Of a DNA stretch of 64,000 nt, positions 1-12,312 are shown in pieces. The DNA lies in assembly GCA_958450365.1 (NCBI GenBank), contig CAUEEP010000865.1:337135-401134 (forward strand), in the 5' to 3' direction. Source of the stretch: Mesorhabditis belari (taxonomy: Eukaryota > Nematoda > Chromadorea > Rhabditida > Rhabditidae). The translations under genes and the position numbers were made by a program. The notes beneath the pieces are model-generated. The model ran no database searches. It saw only the letters and a program-made list of their open reading frames with translations, and had not been told where the DNA came from. Positions within the stretch are counted from its first letter, which is position 1; every line of letters begins with the position of its first letter.

Positions 1-69
1 CGGAGCAACAAATAACAGCATAAAATTGCTATAACCCTCAATAAATTTACTTCTATTGTTCTTAAAAAG

Positions 70-180
70 CAAAAAAGTTATGCTGCAGCGGGGTTCGAAC
101 CCTCGACACACCGTCAATTTGCATGACAGCCGTCAATTTGCATGCGAAAACCAGACAGAACTTATACTCGCGACTTTAGG
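70..180 (-). other. tRNA-like B-box fragment
   Basis: On the minus strand around 88-110 there is a good RNA polymerase III B-box-like core (GGTTCGAACCC) in a nearly complete T-arm. I could not find a matching acceptor stem or a convincing A box upstream, so this looks like a tRNA-derived repeat or a decayed tRNA rather than a working tRNA gene. Confidence 0.3.
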
Positions 181-469
181 GTACTTTGAAAACAATTTTT
201 AAAACTTGTTAAAAAGTTGAAAAATTTTGCGTGTTAAAAGCTGACCTCGGTAGGGGTAAAGACTTTTGTCCATGACTGTATAAAGCTTTAGTTTTTAAAA
301 AAAAAAACGAACTTTTCTTTTGAATTGTAAAACTCAAAAAAAGCCAAATCTTTAAATGAGCTTCTTTATCGAAAGTATGTGGCTGAAAATAATTATAATA
401 AAATTCTGATATGGGTTTTTCGTCACCGATTTATTTGATATGTTGGTGAAAACTGCCGGCTATTGTCAT

Positions 470-1622
470 GCTATTTTTCAAGGAATAAATTTAGCTGAAC
501 AGTGTGGACGTCTTGTTGGAATACATCGAGAATGGAGAGGCGGAAACGTTTTGTAAAACGCTTTCAGAGGAGGAAAGAGTGGTGAAGGAGTGGTTCGAGA
601 AGCTGAATGTAAGAGAATCTTTTTGAGACGCTCTACCTTATCTAAGCAATAAAATAATGCCAAAAAGTGACTGATGACAAAATATATACCGTAAAATCTG
701 TAATAGTAGCCCAACCCAGAGGGTCAACGAAAAAATAGTGACCCCTCTAATAATACCCCCAAATTTGCATCTGCTTTTGGCTAAATATTTTGTACCTCTC
801 TTTGAAATATTCAGCCAAAAGGAGTCATTCATTCACTTTACGCAGTGTAAAGTGTAGCGCCTAACAAATTGCTTTTGCTAAGAAACTATGTTCGCTTTTA
901 GTAAAAAACGTTTTGTACTCGTGCGCTCAAAAGCTCAAAAGCAGTGTATCTCGAAGAAATGGTAGGGCAACAAAAAATGAGGGCCAAATAAGGATAAGAG
1001 CTTAAGTTCAAGGTAAAATTGATGGCTATATTGGGTTGGTGAATTGAAAATTGCCGGCTATTGTCATATGTGACAGTTTGAGCACTTTCTTCAAAAGAAA
1101 CCCATTTTCGTGTCAATGGAAATGAAATGAATGAATTGATTTTAAGTTACTGTTGAAAATAAATTTTTATAAAAAGTAATACGGGAAAGAAAACCTCATC
1201 TTTTGGCAAAAAAACCCCATTTACTTTTATTAAAAGTTATTATAAAATTCTCACAAAGATTGATAATGGGGTTTTTTTTGAGAAACTACACTTTAAAAGT
1301 TAATAAAAAATCCTACGGACTAGTCAGCGAGCCTAATCGAATCGTATTTGAATTATGTTACTGGAGATCATTACGGAAATGCTTGCGGGGGTTTACGGTA
1401 TATATTTTGTCATCAGTCACTTTTTGGCATTATTTTATTGCTTAGATAAGGTAGAGCATCTCAAAAAGATTCTCTTACATTCAGCTTCTCGAGTCACTCC
1501 TTCACCACTCTTTCCTCCTCTGAAAGCGTTTTACAAAACGTTTCCGCCTCTCCATTCTCGATGTATTCCAACAAGATGTCCACACTGTTCAGCTAAATTT
1601 ATTCCTCGAAAAATAGCTATGG
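470..1622. mobile_element. Foldback element with ~230-bp inverted arms
   Basis: The stretch 470-706 is repeated in inverted orientation at about 1389-1622 with only a few differences. Each arm can be read as about 40 coding-like codons (for example EYIENGEAETF). The 680-bp centre contains a partial copy (about 1034-1120) of the repeat ending TTGGGTTGGTGAATTG that recurs at 41.4, 46.5 and 51.0 kb. No transposase is visible, so this is a non-autonomous foldback or MITE-type element whose arms may derive from a captured gene piece. Confidence 0.6.
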
Positions 1623-4600
1623 AAAACTCACCGCTTTAATTTTTTTATTTATCTCGGTTTGTAGGTCGAGTTTTGGTGGATTGATCTAAAACAATACGAG
1701 TTGATAATTGATCTAAAACAATTCAAGGAAAATTAACAAACTCACATCACCCGGCATGATTACACCAAAAGATTTGAGAAAGATCTGCAAATTAGATCTG
1801 CAAATTCCTCTTTCTAAAATTATTAGGTTATAAAAAAAACAGAAATTGATTGCTTGTCCTCAAAAAGAATCACAAGTGAATTTTGTAGCAAAATCAAAAA
1901 AGTAGCAAAGAGAGAAGCAGAAGAAAGCACAGAAGAAGAAGAAAAAGATTTTCATTCGATGTGATTGATTGGGCTTGATTGATTTTTCGAATATACAGCA
2001 AGGATTTTATGCTTTCATGACAGATGATTTCATTTTATTATAGAGTGCCATAAAATGATGCGTTTACTGTGTTACCCTACACAAAATTGCTCAACTCATT
2101 GGAGATTTCTCATAGATTTGTTGAGTCTCATGATTTTAAAACAAACAATTCTTTCAAACAACGCTTTAATTCAAGAACAAAATGTCAGGTCTATCAGCTG
2201 TTTTTTTCTGTTTGATCGGTTTAAGAGTTTAAAAGTGAAAATTCCCAGTTTTCAATCATTTAGTGTGCCTGTTTTTTCATCGACTTTGCATTTTAAACAT
2301 CATTTTGCCGAGTATAATGACGAGTCCTAAGCCAGTCTGAGCTAGAAATTCACTTTCCTATCAACCCGTTTTTGTACTAACTCAAAAAAAGATTTTGTCA
2401 CTTCGTAACTGTTCAATTTTGGAAATGTCCTCTGCCCAGCTACAAATGCTCAAAAAGTTTTACAATCGATAATTCTATGATGGAGTACAAAAATACTTGA
2501 AAACGTTTCAATGTCTCTTTGTTGTTACTGTTCATTTTGCCCTCCATTGTTTACTGTGTTTTCCCCCGGCAAAAAAATTTTCTTTGTGTAAAGCTTTTCG
2601 CTTTTTTTGTGCGCTCACAGCACTCTTATCATGGATTGAGAATTTGAGAATTGAGCCGAACAAAAAATTCTCCTGTAATTGCACAAAGCAGGGACTAAGA
2701 ATAAATGATCCTGATAGGCTCTGATTTATATATCATTCTTTATTCAAGACAAAGTGCCAGAACACAACCAAATGCTCAGAAGATAATTTGCAGATAAGAA
2801 AATAAGAAGCATGATGATCAAAAATTCATGACAAGCAGATGAATGAGAATTAACTTGAACAAGATAGCAAATGTTTAAAAACTAAAATATCGGATTCTTA
2901 AAGTGAATAGCATTATGAATGGCTCTAATTTTGCCCGGTAGAGTTCCAGAGTCTCGTAGTTCGAACGGGGAAAGGAACTTATTGGAATTGTCTAGCGACT
3001 GCAGAACGGAAGGGTTTCTTGACTTAGACTTGACCTATTGATGCGTTTGAAAGATTGTTTAAAGTTTCCAAGTTGTTTAAAGGATCCAAGTTGAATACAC
3101 CTCAAGCATTTGAAACATTCAACTACCATTTCCAAAATCATTTCCAAAAATCATTCTCTGAACCTTGACATAACGAACTTAATCCATGAAAGAAACAGAT
3201 GAAACTCTATAAAAAAAAAGTATTATATTTAGCATATTTAGCAAGAATTCCTTGCCTTGTATTGACAATCACTTATTTAACATGTTAATCATGCCTGAGC
3301 CTAGAAACTAAACTTTTGTAGTTCATCATCTCTGCAAAAGAATGCTGAGAAGTTGAGAGCTGAGAAGAAATTTCCTGAAACAAAATTCCTTTCCCAAGAA
3401 TCGCTAGATAGTTGTGTGCCAATTAATGCGGCATTGTGGGTTCTTTTTTGCTGATTGTCTTATCTAGGCAATAAACTCTTGCCAAGCTTCTCAAGCGCTG
3501 ATCGGCAAAAAAATGGGAACGAAAATCGTTTTATTATATTTCAAAGTGTTGCTGAGGGATCGATAAATGTGAAAAAATAGGCTCAAGTTTAAAAATCCAG
3601 CATTTAAAAGGTTGGGTACATTTGAAAATGTTTATTTTTCAATATAAGGAACTGTGCAACTCGCAAGAGATCAAGATTTTGAAAAGATTTGTGTGAAGTC
3701 AATGAGCACTTAATGTTTTTTTTTCCTATACATATTTGAAACGTTTCTATGAAATAATTTTGATTTTTTGTGCATTCTTTGACATAAGATTGACTTGTTC
3801 CCCATTATGGTAAAGAATAAACCCTTATGTGCAAGCTTTCAACCTAATGGATGAAGTCTCACGACAGGAAGAGCTTACTAGGGAAAGGCTTCCAGTCAGC
3901 TTTCGTTTCCGGAACACATACATCTTACTAAATACTAAATCGAGTATGAAGATTCATAATCTGAAATCGAAATCTGTCAAATAAACATGCAACTGCGCAA
4001 AAATTGAATTGAAATTTCGAAAAGAAGTTATAAAGGGCGATTTTCAATCACACTCTAATATTTTGATATAATCTAGTTCAGAATATCATTATCGATCGTT
4101 TTCTTATCATTCTTTATCGTTTCTCATTTTGCAATTTTCAATCTAGTCAACTTTTTGTCTCATTGTAGTTTAAAAATTCATTCCGTTTTTCAGAGAACAA
4201 TTCAGAAAATGCTCATTTTCAAACTCCTCATTTTCAATGTTTCAATTTAGTCAACGCTTTTGCACATTCTTGTAAAGTAATTACGTGAATTTCAGGACTG
4301 GACGGGAAATTGAAAAACTTTATTCCAAACCCAATGAAACTCTTTCTTGTTCTTGAGTTCTTGAGCAGCCCCCATATCATTTTCAAACAAAATCTTACAT
4401 CTTTACGCATCTAGCATGACAAAAAAGCGTCAGATTGTTTTTTTCGCTTTTTCTCCAAAGCCTTGTCATCTTTATGTGTACTAGTGTGTCTCTTGGGGTT
4501 TTCTCCCGCAAAGCGCTTTTTATAAAGGCGCAAAATTTTCTCCGCGTACACACAAAACGCACAAAGGTGAAAGAAAATGTGTGTACACATCTCTAAAAAA

Positions 4601-5063
4601 AAATTCACGTGTATAAATATAAAATGTATTTGTTTCAAGATTTTCGCTCAATGATAATCCTTGGCTGTCTCAAGATACAGTCATTCTTCAGCTTTAAGCG
4701 TTGGAGTGATGTTTTTTTGCTTCATGAAGTCAATACTCTTGTATAGCTTGTGATTCTCTAACTATAAGTTCTACTTTTCTCCGGATTTGAATTTACCAGC
4801 TGGTAATTTAGGCATTTAGCATTTGACTTTGAATTATAAAGTTGCAAAATATTTAGCATACAGGCATTTTCTGGATTAATTATGTTAACGTTTTACCTGT
4901 CATTTGTTAGCTATTGAATTTTTGGGTTTCAATTTGGCATCTTGTTTTAAAGTTTCAAAATATACAGTGTCATTTCGAAATTTTCTGAACTAATTTGGCA
5001 TGGACAAAGTGTATTTTAGCTTGCTATTTGCTAAACTCTTCTATTTTTGTCTGGATTTGAATG
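1623..5063. other. AT-rich stretch, no gene seen
   Basis: I see no conserved coding exon. Short open frames at 2055-2330 (+), 2497-2724 (+) and 4411-4638 (-) lack splice or homology support. Around 4190-4280 is one copy of a dispersed repeat that recurs near 52.77, 53.14 and 53.57 kb. Confidence 0.5.
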
Positions 5064-5672
5064 TACAGTCAATAACTCTCTATAACGACTCATCTGCAAT
5101 AACGTCACCCTCTAAATAACGTCAATTTTTTTTTGATTTGGTTAGCCACCACACAAAATGGTAAGAAAAAGACCTCTATACAACGATACACTTATAACGT
5201 CAACCTCTATATAACGTCACTTTTCGTACCTTTTTAAAGATTTGTTTGCTAAAATGCTACTACCACCAAGATCTGCACCGATGGAAGCTCCAGCTGGACC
5301 TGGCAAAGGAGCTGGCAAAGCCTTCAACGCAAACCACCGCGACCCTCTTACTCATTGCGACCAGGCGGGCATCGCGCTCAAGTCGGCAATGGTCGGGTAT
5401 AAGTGGTCCGCTCAAGCGCCATCCATTTTCAGGGCTAGTTGATTCGGCAGGTGAGTTGTTACACGCTTCTTAGCGGGTACCGACTCCCATCGTCACCGTC
5501 TTGTTGTCTATATCAACTAACCCCTTTCATGGGGCCTCATGAGTGGACACTTAAGCACTTTAACCCGACGTTTGGTTCATCCCACAGCGCCAGTTCTGCT
5601 TACCAAAAATGACCCACTAGGAGCTCTCGTTCAGGGTCACAGCACTTAAGAAACTGCAACATCATACCTACC

Positions 5673-5882
5673 ATGCTTTTAGCTTTACAAAATGGGATTT
5701 TATCCAAAATTTGTGCCAAAAGTGGCATTTTTATAGTTTTGTTTGCTAATTACAGCAATCGATCAAAAAAACCATTCGAGCTTGATCTTTTGGACTCGTT
5801 TCAGCTGCTTGACCAATCATGGTCCGAAGTGAAAGCTGCGACGTTGGCACATTGTTGCAAGGCAGTTTTTAGAAAAATATGA
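5673..5882 (+). pseudogene. Tigger-type transposase C-terminal fragment
   Basis: This 69-codon open frame contains the pattern in which a long helix with Asp and Trp is followed by VKAATLAHCCK. It matches my knowledge of the end of the DDE_1 domain in Tigger/jerky-like transposases, where a tryptophan helix precedes a 'TIANCFRKAG' type motif. Only this piece is recognisable; the DDE triad is missing, so it is a remnant. It sits inside a repeat with Tigger-like ends, which supports the call. Confidence 0.5.
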
Positions 5883-6369
5883 TGATGACAACATCATCAA
5901 CAACAATGATGAAGATGAAAATGTGAAAAGATTTTTGGAGGATTTCTTGAAGAAGTTGATCATCACGGCATTGGGGATTCTATGAATGCCATGGATTTTG
6001 CTTTGGTTGATTAAAACGTTGTCATATCAAGTATAAAAACATTGAAAAAAAATTACAGCCGATAACAAAGTTAATGATTGCTCGGAAGTGTCTTCGGAAA
6101 GCGATATCGACGAATTCCTTGAAGTGGAAGAGCCAATTTCACGGATCGAGGCTCAAGGATCGAGCCTATCAATATTTTCAAATGTTTTGAAATTATGGAA
6201 GAGAAGATTCGAACAAAGAATTTCTGCCAGCTAAATATACCATTGATTTTTTGATACCGAGTCTGTTGTTAGCAGTAAACAGACAAATTTAACTGCTTTT
6301 TTCTCGAAACTTTAAAAATTATTAATTTGTCTGTTTTGATTGTTAATTTTTTTTCAATAAATTACTTGA

Positions 6370-6770
6370 AAAACCTCTACATAACTCAATCGGTTAAAAA
6401 CCTAACGTTGCTTGTTTCTCTACGACACCTCTATCTAACAACACCTCTATCTAACAACACCTCTATATAAGGACACCTCTATTTAACGGCACCTCTATAT
6501 AACGAAACCTCTATATAATGTCACCTCTATATAAAGACACCTCTATATAATGTCACCTCTATATAATGTCACCTCTATATAATGTCACCTCTATATAATG
6601 TCACCTCTATATAACGACATCTCTATAGAATGTCACCTCTATCTAACAACACCTCTATATAAGAACACCTCTACTTAACGGCACCTCTATATAACGAAAC
6701 CTCTATATAAAGACACCTCTATATAATGTCACCTCTATATAACGACACCTCTATATAACGTCACTCTGCT
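6370..6770. repeat. 16-bp tandem array (CACCTCTATATAATGT type)
   Basis: Degenerate tandem units of about 16 bp, CACCTCTATATAATGT and variants (ATAACGA, CTAACAA), run for about 400 bp. Their sequence resembles the CTCTATATAACG motif of the surrounding element's ends, so the array probably grew from a terminal repeat. Confidence 0.85.
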
Positions 6771-7225
6771 CTCGGTCCTGAAGGGTGTCGTAGAGAGGTT
6801 TGACTGTATTGGTAAAAAGTATGTTTCAAAGTATTCCAGTAATTAAACTCTAATGAACTCTAAACTCTAATGAGCCAAAAACTAGTCCACTTTCATTTAC
6901 AATTCAGATATAATTAACAAATACTAACATTTTTTTGGCATATCCAACTTTTTGATAACACGATAATTTCTTAACTACGATATTTCAATCCTCTATTTAA
7001 AAATGCATCTATCTCCTTGTTATCAAAAGTAACTTATCCCCAATGGATAAGTCTCTTTAAAAAAGTGTCAACCCATGCTGTTTTGCAGTTTTTCGTTTTT
7101 TTTCTTTTTTTTGTGCACACTGAATTATCAATAGCCCAATTGACTAAATAAATCTTGTAAAAGCAAATCGTTCGTAAACTCGTAAAGAATTTAATTTAGA
7201 CAGCTATCATAATCATTAGACATTT

Positions 7226-7440
7226 GCATTTTCAGTCCGTTCGTCAATAGGTGTAAAACGGAAATTCACGTCTTAAGCCCCTTAAAAATCGACTTTTTCA
7301 AAAGTTTTTCCACTATTAGATAGAGCCATTAGATAGTAAAATGCTATCCAAAGCTAAAAAACGTTTGAAAGGGTTGATTTTAAAGCGCTTAAGACGTGAA
7401 TTTCCGTTGCACACCTATAAACGAGCGGACCGAAAATGCA
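7226..7440. mobile_element. MITE with long terminal inverted repeats
   Basis: The left part (TGCATTTTCAGTCCGTTCG, then ACGGAAATTCACGTCTTAAG) is matched in inverted form on the right (CTTAAGACGTGAATTTCCGT, then CGGACCGAAAATGCA). There is no coding sequence between. The total length of about 215 bp and the palindromic layout fit a MITE. Confidence 0.75.
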
Positions 7441-8460
7441 TTTTTCCAATTTTTGCCTTAATATCAAAATTTGCATGCTTAAATTAAATGAGTGAGTGAA
7501 TCGGAGGTAGAAAGGCGTATTTCAACTCTTTTCCACTTCAAATGCTATCCCGAAACTCTGACAGTCACTCAAAGATACAATATCTCGGTCTCTTGTCACA
7601 TTATCCTAGTCATTCCTGATTTTTTTGTGTTTATTCAAAAGTTTAATGTATTCAGCAGATACCAAAATAGATGGGGGCAGGGTGCGAAAATTTTGAATTT
7701 ACAACCATCCCACAACCCGATGGTTTATGAGGCTGGGTGAACAAAGGATTGGGGGAACGATTGGAACGATTGGAAAAGGGATGGGAACAGATGAGTGACG
7801 CACAGAGATTCACCCAGAAAATCACCCAGAAAATCACCATTTCCACAAACTTCTCACTTTAAATCCTATTTTCTATTACTATTCACAGATCATGTGCGAT
7901 TGTGCCCTTCTCCCTTTTGTTTTCCCTTCGAATAACTAGAAATTTAGGTTAGGAAGCCTAAAGTACGCGTTGCGAAAGGAAACTCATCTTTTGTTTTTCC
8001 TTAGAATCCTTAGCAGCTATAGTTTTTGATTTCAAATCGAGATTCTACAAAAACACTAAACGATTCCATATTGTTCCGGTGTGAGGATAATGAGAATCTC
8101 TAGCCAATTCAATTTTCTAAAACGTTTCCTTTCTCTTTCAACCTTCTTGTCTCTAATTTTTATCCAATCTATCCACTTTTTGGATCTTTCAATATCGGTT
8201 AGTCTCTGGTTCGAATCCATGAGATTAGCCAGGGGTCTCTTCCCTGATCCGAGTACTGTAGGCTTCGTCCGATTTTGATTAGATGGGTAGACTAGTCAAC
8301 TTAATTTAATATAGCCTAGTATTGTGTGTGTTGTGAAACGTGAATGGTGTATTTCCTGTATGCAATAAACCCCCCCCCCACTGGTAACCCCAGTTGGTAT
8401 ATATGTTACGTCCGAATCTGAGGAGACGTCCATCTCCGATCCGGATGTCCGAATCTGAGG
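7441..8460. other. Intergenic, no gene seen
   Basis: No supported exon. Around 8210-8235 there is a GGTTCGAATCC core like a pol III B box, in a T-arm-like context with no clear tRNA body. A run of C at about 8370-8380 precedes a palindromic GC-rich block. Confidence 0.4.
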
Positions 8461-8560
8461 AGATTCATTCTCCTCTGAAACGGACGTCCGACTCTGAGTC
8501 CGACTCTGAGTCGGACGTCCATCTCTGAGTCGGACGTCCGTTTCAGAGGAGAATGAATCT
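8461..8560. repeat. Near-perfect 38-bp palindrome
   Basis: Bases 8461-8498 reappear inverted at 8523-8560 with only one or two mismatches. Motifs CGGACGTCCG and ACTCTGAGTC inside the arms are themselves palindromic, so several hairpins can form. It is GC-richer than its surroundings, with further partial copies at 8410-8455. Confidence 0.85.
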
Positions 8561-9474
8561 GGTCGCCAATGTGTTAAATTGAAACTCAGGATTTTAAAGC
8601 CGCCTAATAGTCAATTCCATTCCGGATTCCGGATCAATTCCCCACACCAATAATACTAAAGCAATTGCCCTATCTGTTGCCAGAAATGTGTCCGGCTAGT
8701 GGAAATCCCGTTATTGGTTTCCGGTCTTTAGCGTGTGACTCTTCCCATTGCCCTCATCTCCCTTCCAGTCACTCCCCCAATCCTTCATCCATTCTTGGTC
8801 CTCCCCTTTTCCTCAATTCTTCTTTTTGTTATGTTCTGCCCTTTCTATTGGCACCCAATTTCCGCTAATCCTTTTTTGTCGTTGTTCCCATCTTTTTCCT
8901 TTTTTCCTTTTTTCATGTAGACATCCCAATACACCCCCGAGGAGACCTTTATGTCATTTCTCCGTTTTTTTCTTTTTTCTCCAGCTTCAGTTTTTTAAGT
9001 GCTAATCCGCCCAAATGCTAAACATTGACATTTTTGAAAAATTAAAAATTTAGGTTTCAAGTTCTTTCGTTTGACCAAAGCATTTACCTCTTTAATTTAT
9101 TTTGCGTTTTTTGTTTGAAGAATTTCCTTTGAAGAATTTTCAAATAGAATTTCCGTTCTGAATTAAATCAATAAAGCTATTGTAAGTCTATTATAAATCT
9201 TTTGTAAGTCTTTTTATAGTGCACATCTGGTAAAGCTACTACAGTATTCCGGTCATTGTTTAGAAGTTACCGTAGCTGAGTGAGCCGGACAAACGTTTAC
9301 TCTAATAAAAATTTGCTTTTTATCAAAAGTCAGCTGGATTACGGTAGATCTTTTAGAGTGTAGCTGGTTTTCCAAAAAAAGGGCAACCTGATTACGGTAG
9401 CTTTTAGTTATTCTCGGGTTTTTTACAGTAATCCATCTCCTATTCTGCACTAACTTTAGCCAATAAGCAAGTCT

Positions 9475-9518
9475 ACTATCGAAGCAAGTCTACTATCGAA
9501 GCAAGTCTACTATCGAAT
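9475..9518. repeat. Short tandem repeat, three copies
   Basis: The unit GAAGCAAGTCTACTATC occurs about three times in a row. It is non-coding. Confidence 0.8.
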
Positions 9519-9729
9519 GCTAATTGTGGTAATTCTTGTAAGCTACTTCCTAGCCCGTTAGTTAAAATCTTTCGTTTCCCCCACAGCTTTTTCTTTCTAG
9601 TAAAAGCTAATCTCTTCATATTTTATGCATGTTTTCCCATGAGATGTCCACATTTTCTCAGAAAAAAAGCTCTGACCAATGCCAAAAATTTCAGAACAAC
9701 AAAAAAATCATCTAAATGCAAAACTTTTC

Positions 9730-10411
9730 ATGATGGAAACCTCGACAAGTCGACACCAGTTGGAGCATTTTCTGCAAACACTTCAGCCAAAGGTATTGCA
9801 ACCGGAGATTTTGTTTCGGGAATATAAGTTGCACGAAATTGTTTTCTAAACCGTGTCCTTTTTATCTCGGTATACTGTAGCTGAATTGTTTCAGAAAAAG
9901 AATTACTTGAAAGGAACTTGTATGGGCGCTGTTTTGAACGGCGCTATTTTTGTACGGGCGCTGTTTTGAATGGCGCTGTTTTGGCGCTATTTTGACTAGG
10001 TCCCAGACTTTGACTTTGACTCGGCTATAATCATCAATCACAAATTTTCAGCAAGAAAACCTCGACTCGGCCTCGTTAATGCAATCGTTTCACGAGGATT
10101 TAAGGTAAGTTTTATAAAAATCAAGTACAAAAAAAGCAACAGGATCCAAATCAAATGTTTAACGTAACTTTCTCTACCGTAATACCTGTACTGGTTTGTC
10201 GCTTTGCATAAAATCTGTACAAAAGAGGTCGATATTACAGGGATTACGGTACTTATATCGATGATCGATACATTTTTCAACTTTCAGTGGCACTTTCAAC
10301 GAGTTTGAGTCAACTTTCCAAGATGTGATGACCCAATCGATGATTGACGACAATAAACCCACTGAAAAGGTCAAAGGAAAGAACTCAACGTGTACAAATA
10401 GCAAGCTTTAA
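9730..10411 (+). CDS. Small protein of unknown function, first gene of the plus-strand cluster
   Basis: Three exons (9730-9840, 10052-10104, 10288-10411) join in frame to give about 95 residues. Acceptors TTTTCAG at 10045-10051 and CTTTCAG at 10281-10287 and donor GTAAGT at 10105 are strong; the exon 1 donor is less certain (GTTTTC at 9841, or GTATTG further upstream). A TTTCAG acceptor near 9692, just before the start, could take a spliced leader; a five-codon open frame lies between it and the start. The protein looks helical and polar (RHQLEHFLQTLQPKV, then ENLDSASLMQSFHEDL) with a lysine-rich end and no signal peptide. An AATAAA-like signal overlaps the stop. VPS37 follows 730 bp downstream. 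I do not recognise the family. Confidence 0.6.
9895..10005. repeat. GGCGCTGTTTTGAA-type repeat cluster
   Basis: Four or five degenerate copies of GGCGCTGTTTTGAA lie inside intron 1 of the 9.7-kb gene. They stand out because the surrounding intron is AT-rich. Confidence 0.6.
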
Positions 10412-10664
10412 TAAAAGTTATATCTTCTGCTCAACATTTTTGAAACACAGTTAGCTCTTGAAGCTTTTTCGCAGTTTGTTTTAAAATTTCTTAAAAAGTT
10501 TGTTAAAATAAAATGGCTTAATTTAATTAACATATTTTATTTCAAATTTTAAGATATTCGATCGATTACTTGAATATTTTACTTGCTTTTAAGACTAAAA
10601 GTATTTTCACAAGTTTTTCAGCCGTTTTTAGGCAAAGTTTTACACTTGTGGCTAGAGCGTGCTC

Positions 10665-10790
10665 CTCTCAAGTAATAGCTTTCTATAACGCGCCCTTTAA
10701 AGGCAACAATTAAAGATATTCAGTTTACGATATTGAATATTTTGAATTTCGCCTTTGGAGGGCGCGTTATAAAAGCAATTACTTGAGCGG
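10665..10790. mobile_element. Small hairpin MITE
   Basis: CTCAAGTAATAGCTTT and TATAACGCGCCCTTT on the left are matched by AGGGCGCGTTATAAAAGC and AATTACTTGAG on the right. The total is about 125 bp with no coding content. It lies between the 95-residue gene and VPS37. Confidence 0.7.
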
Positions 10791-11114
10791 ATGAAATACT
10801 CTACTTCTGGCTCTTTGTTCGTTCCTTGTAGCTAAAATTCGCATCCCGCGCTCTTTCTACCGTAGTTCTGTTCTTTGCAAAGGGTAATTTTGCGTCAGAG
10901 AACTGGTCGCCTTTTTAAACCCCAGCTCGATAAGCTTAAGCCTTTCCAAAATGTTTGCTTTCTTAATTTCTTTGATTCACTTTAGAGTTAAGATGTTATT
11001 GGTAGTGCGCAAAGTTTATTGAACACATCTGTGACACGCGCTTGCTTTTGCATTTTCTCTCTTTTCCATGATCGATGATGACTCATCTTGGTGATTAACG
11101 TGTAGTTGTTTCAT

Positions 11115-11126
11115 GTTTCGTTTCAG
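11115..11126 (+). promoter_or_regulatory. Probable trans-splice acceptor of VPS37
   Basis: GTTTCGTTTCAG ends 16 bases before the chosen ATG, and no upstream exon is needed. This fits a spliced-leader addition site. It also argues against the earlier ATG at 11113, which lies upstream of the acceptor. Confidence 0.6.
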
Positions 11127-11142
11127 CGTGACCGAATCGATC

Positions 11143-12312
11143 ATGTACACCGGCTATGATAGCATCGTCGATTTGTGTGTGCAAAGTGTGATGGCATCCG
11201 CGAGGAATATGACCACCGATCAGCTGAAGGCCCTTCTCGAAGATGACGCTCAAATGGAGGCGATGATCGACGGACTTTCACAGGTTTGTTATATTTTTCT
11301 GAATTTTTTATTTGCTTTGGAGTGAGATAAACTTTTGATGGGCAACTAACAAACACATTTGTTGTTGTGACTACCGAAATAAGTGAAAATGTCAAAGTAT
11401 CTAGAATTTTGTTACTACCTAGGCTCGTAAGAAACGGTATGCTTTTAACGTCGTAAAACTTTGGTATTGAACTCTTGTACTTCTGATCCGTTTTCAGATC
11501 CGAAACGTTCCCCAAGACAAAAAGACGGAGCTTGCGCAAAACAAATCATTGGCTGAATGGAATTTGGCACAGGTACTAATTTGTTTGTCACGTTTGAAGT
11601 ACACATTGCTTTTAGGAGCCTCGAATCAATCAATTGAAGGCGCAAGTGAAAGTAACACATGCAAATGCACAACAATTGAAGCAAGAAGTCGAAGGGTTAA
11701 AGAGCCAATTAGGTAAATTATTTTTCCTTACTTCGTTTTGCATGAACGAGTGAATACAGAGCAAGTTGTGTGACATAAAATGTCGTCTGTTTTAGATAAA
11801 ACATCCACTGATCGATCCCTGGAAACGACAAGTGCTTTACTGCAAGTGGAAGTTCAAAAAGCTGATGAAGAAGCTGAGGTAACTTCTTATATGCGAGACT
11901 AGGCTTATTGAAACTCTTAATTTTTGGTTTATGAAAACATTTTTAGGAACTCGCTCGGCAATTCGAGGATGGAGCGCTAAGCGCTGATGTCTTTATTAAA
12001 GGATTTCTCGAAAAGAAAAAGCTCGCACACACAAGGTAAAAAAAAAGTTTTTAATTATGTTAGGGGTGTTAAACTAGGTCATTACGCTTTTTCTGGTCTA
12101 CGAAACGGTTAGCCATTTTATGTATTCAAAGCTATTTATCTAGGAAATTGTTATTTAGAAAAATCAAGTCAGAGAAGCTGGCAAACTTACTACAAGATCA
12201 ATTGTTCAATACACCAATGGGCGGTCGATCTACTTCAATGGTTCAACCTCCCTATCCAACCGCATACCCAGATATTCCGCAGCCAAATGTGAATCGGCAT
12301 TCCTTGTGGTAA
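11143..12312 (+). CDS. VPS37: VPS37-like ESCRT-I subunit
   Basis: Six exons (11143-11283, 11498-11572, 11616-11712, 11796-11878, 11947-12035, 12159-12312) join in frame to about 212 residues. The product fits the VPS37/Mod(r) family: DQLKALLEDDAQMEAMIDGL is followed by KTELAQNKSLAEWNLAQEPR and long charged helices (coiled coil), the core that packs with TSG101 and VPS28 in ESCRT-I. KGFLEKKKLAHTRKIKSEKL matches the conserved helix near the end of the domain. The proline-rich tail (STSMVQPPYPTAYPDIPQP) is family-like. ESCRT-I sorts ubiquitinated cargo at endosomes. All splice sites are GT-AG and no frame break is present. The start was placed after a TTTCAG acceptor. Confidence 0.9.

Larger units (their letters stand above)
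5064..6808. mobile_element. Tigger/pogo-like DNA transposon remnant
   Basis: The ends form an imperfect inverted repeat: ACAGTCAATAACTCTCTATA on the left, and on the right the complement of GTCGTAGAGAGGTTTGACTGT. Ends of this kind, with CTCTATA followed by ACG, are typical of Tigger/pogo elements. An internal open frame at 5673-5882 resembles the C-terminal part of Tigger DDE transposases (LDSFQLLDQSWSEVKAATLA). The catalytic region is not recognisable. The right part is filled by a tandem array. Confidence 0.6.

Noticed and set aside
4411..4638. 75-codon minus-strand frame ending in a Lys-rich stretch (KRHTSTHKDDKALEKKRKKQ)
   Set aside because: The C-terminal part looks protein-like, but there is no splice support, no recognised family and no neighbouring exon.
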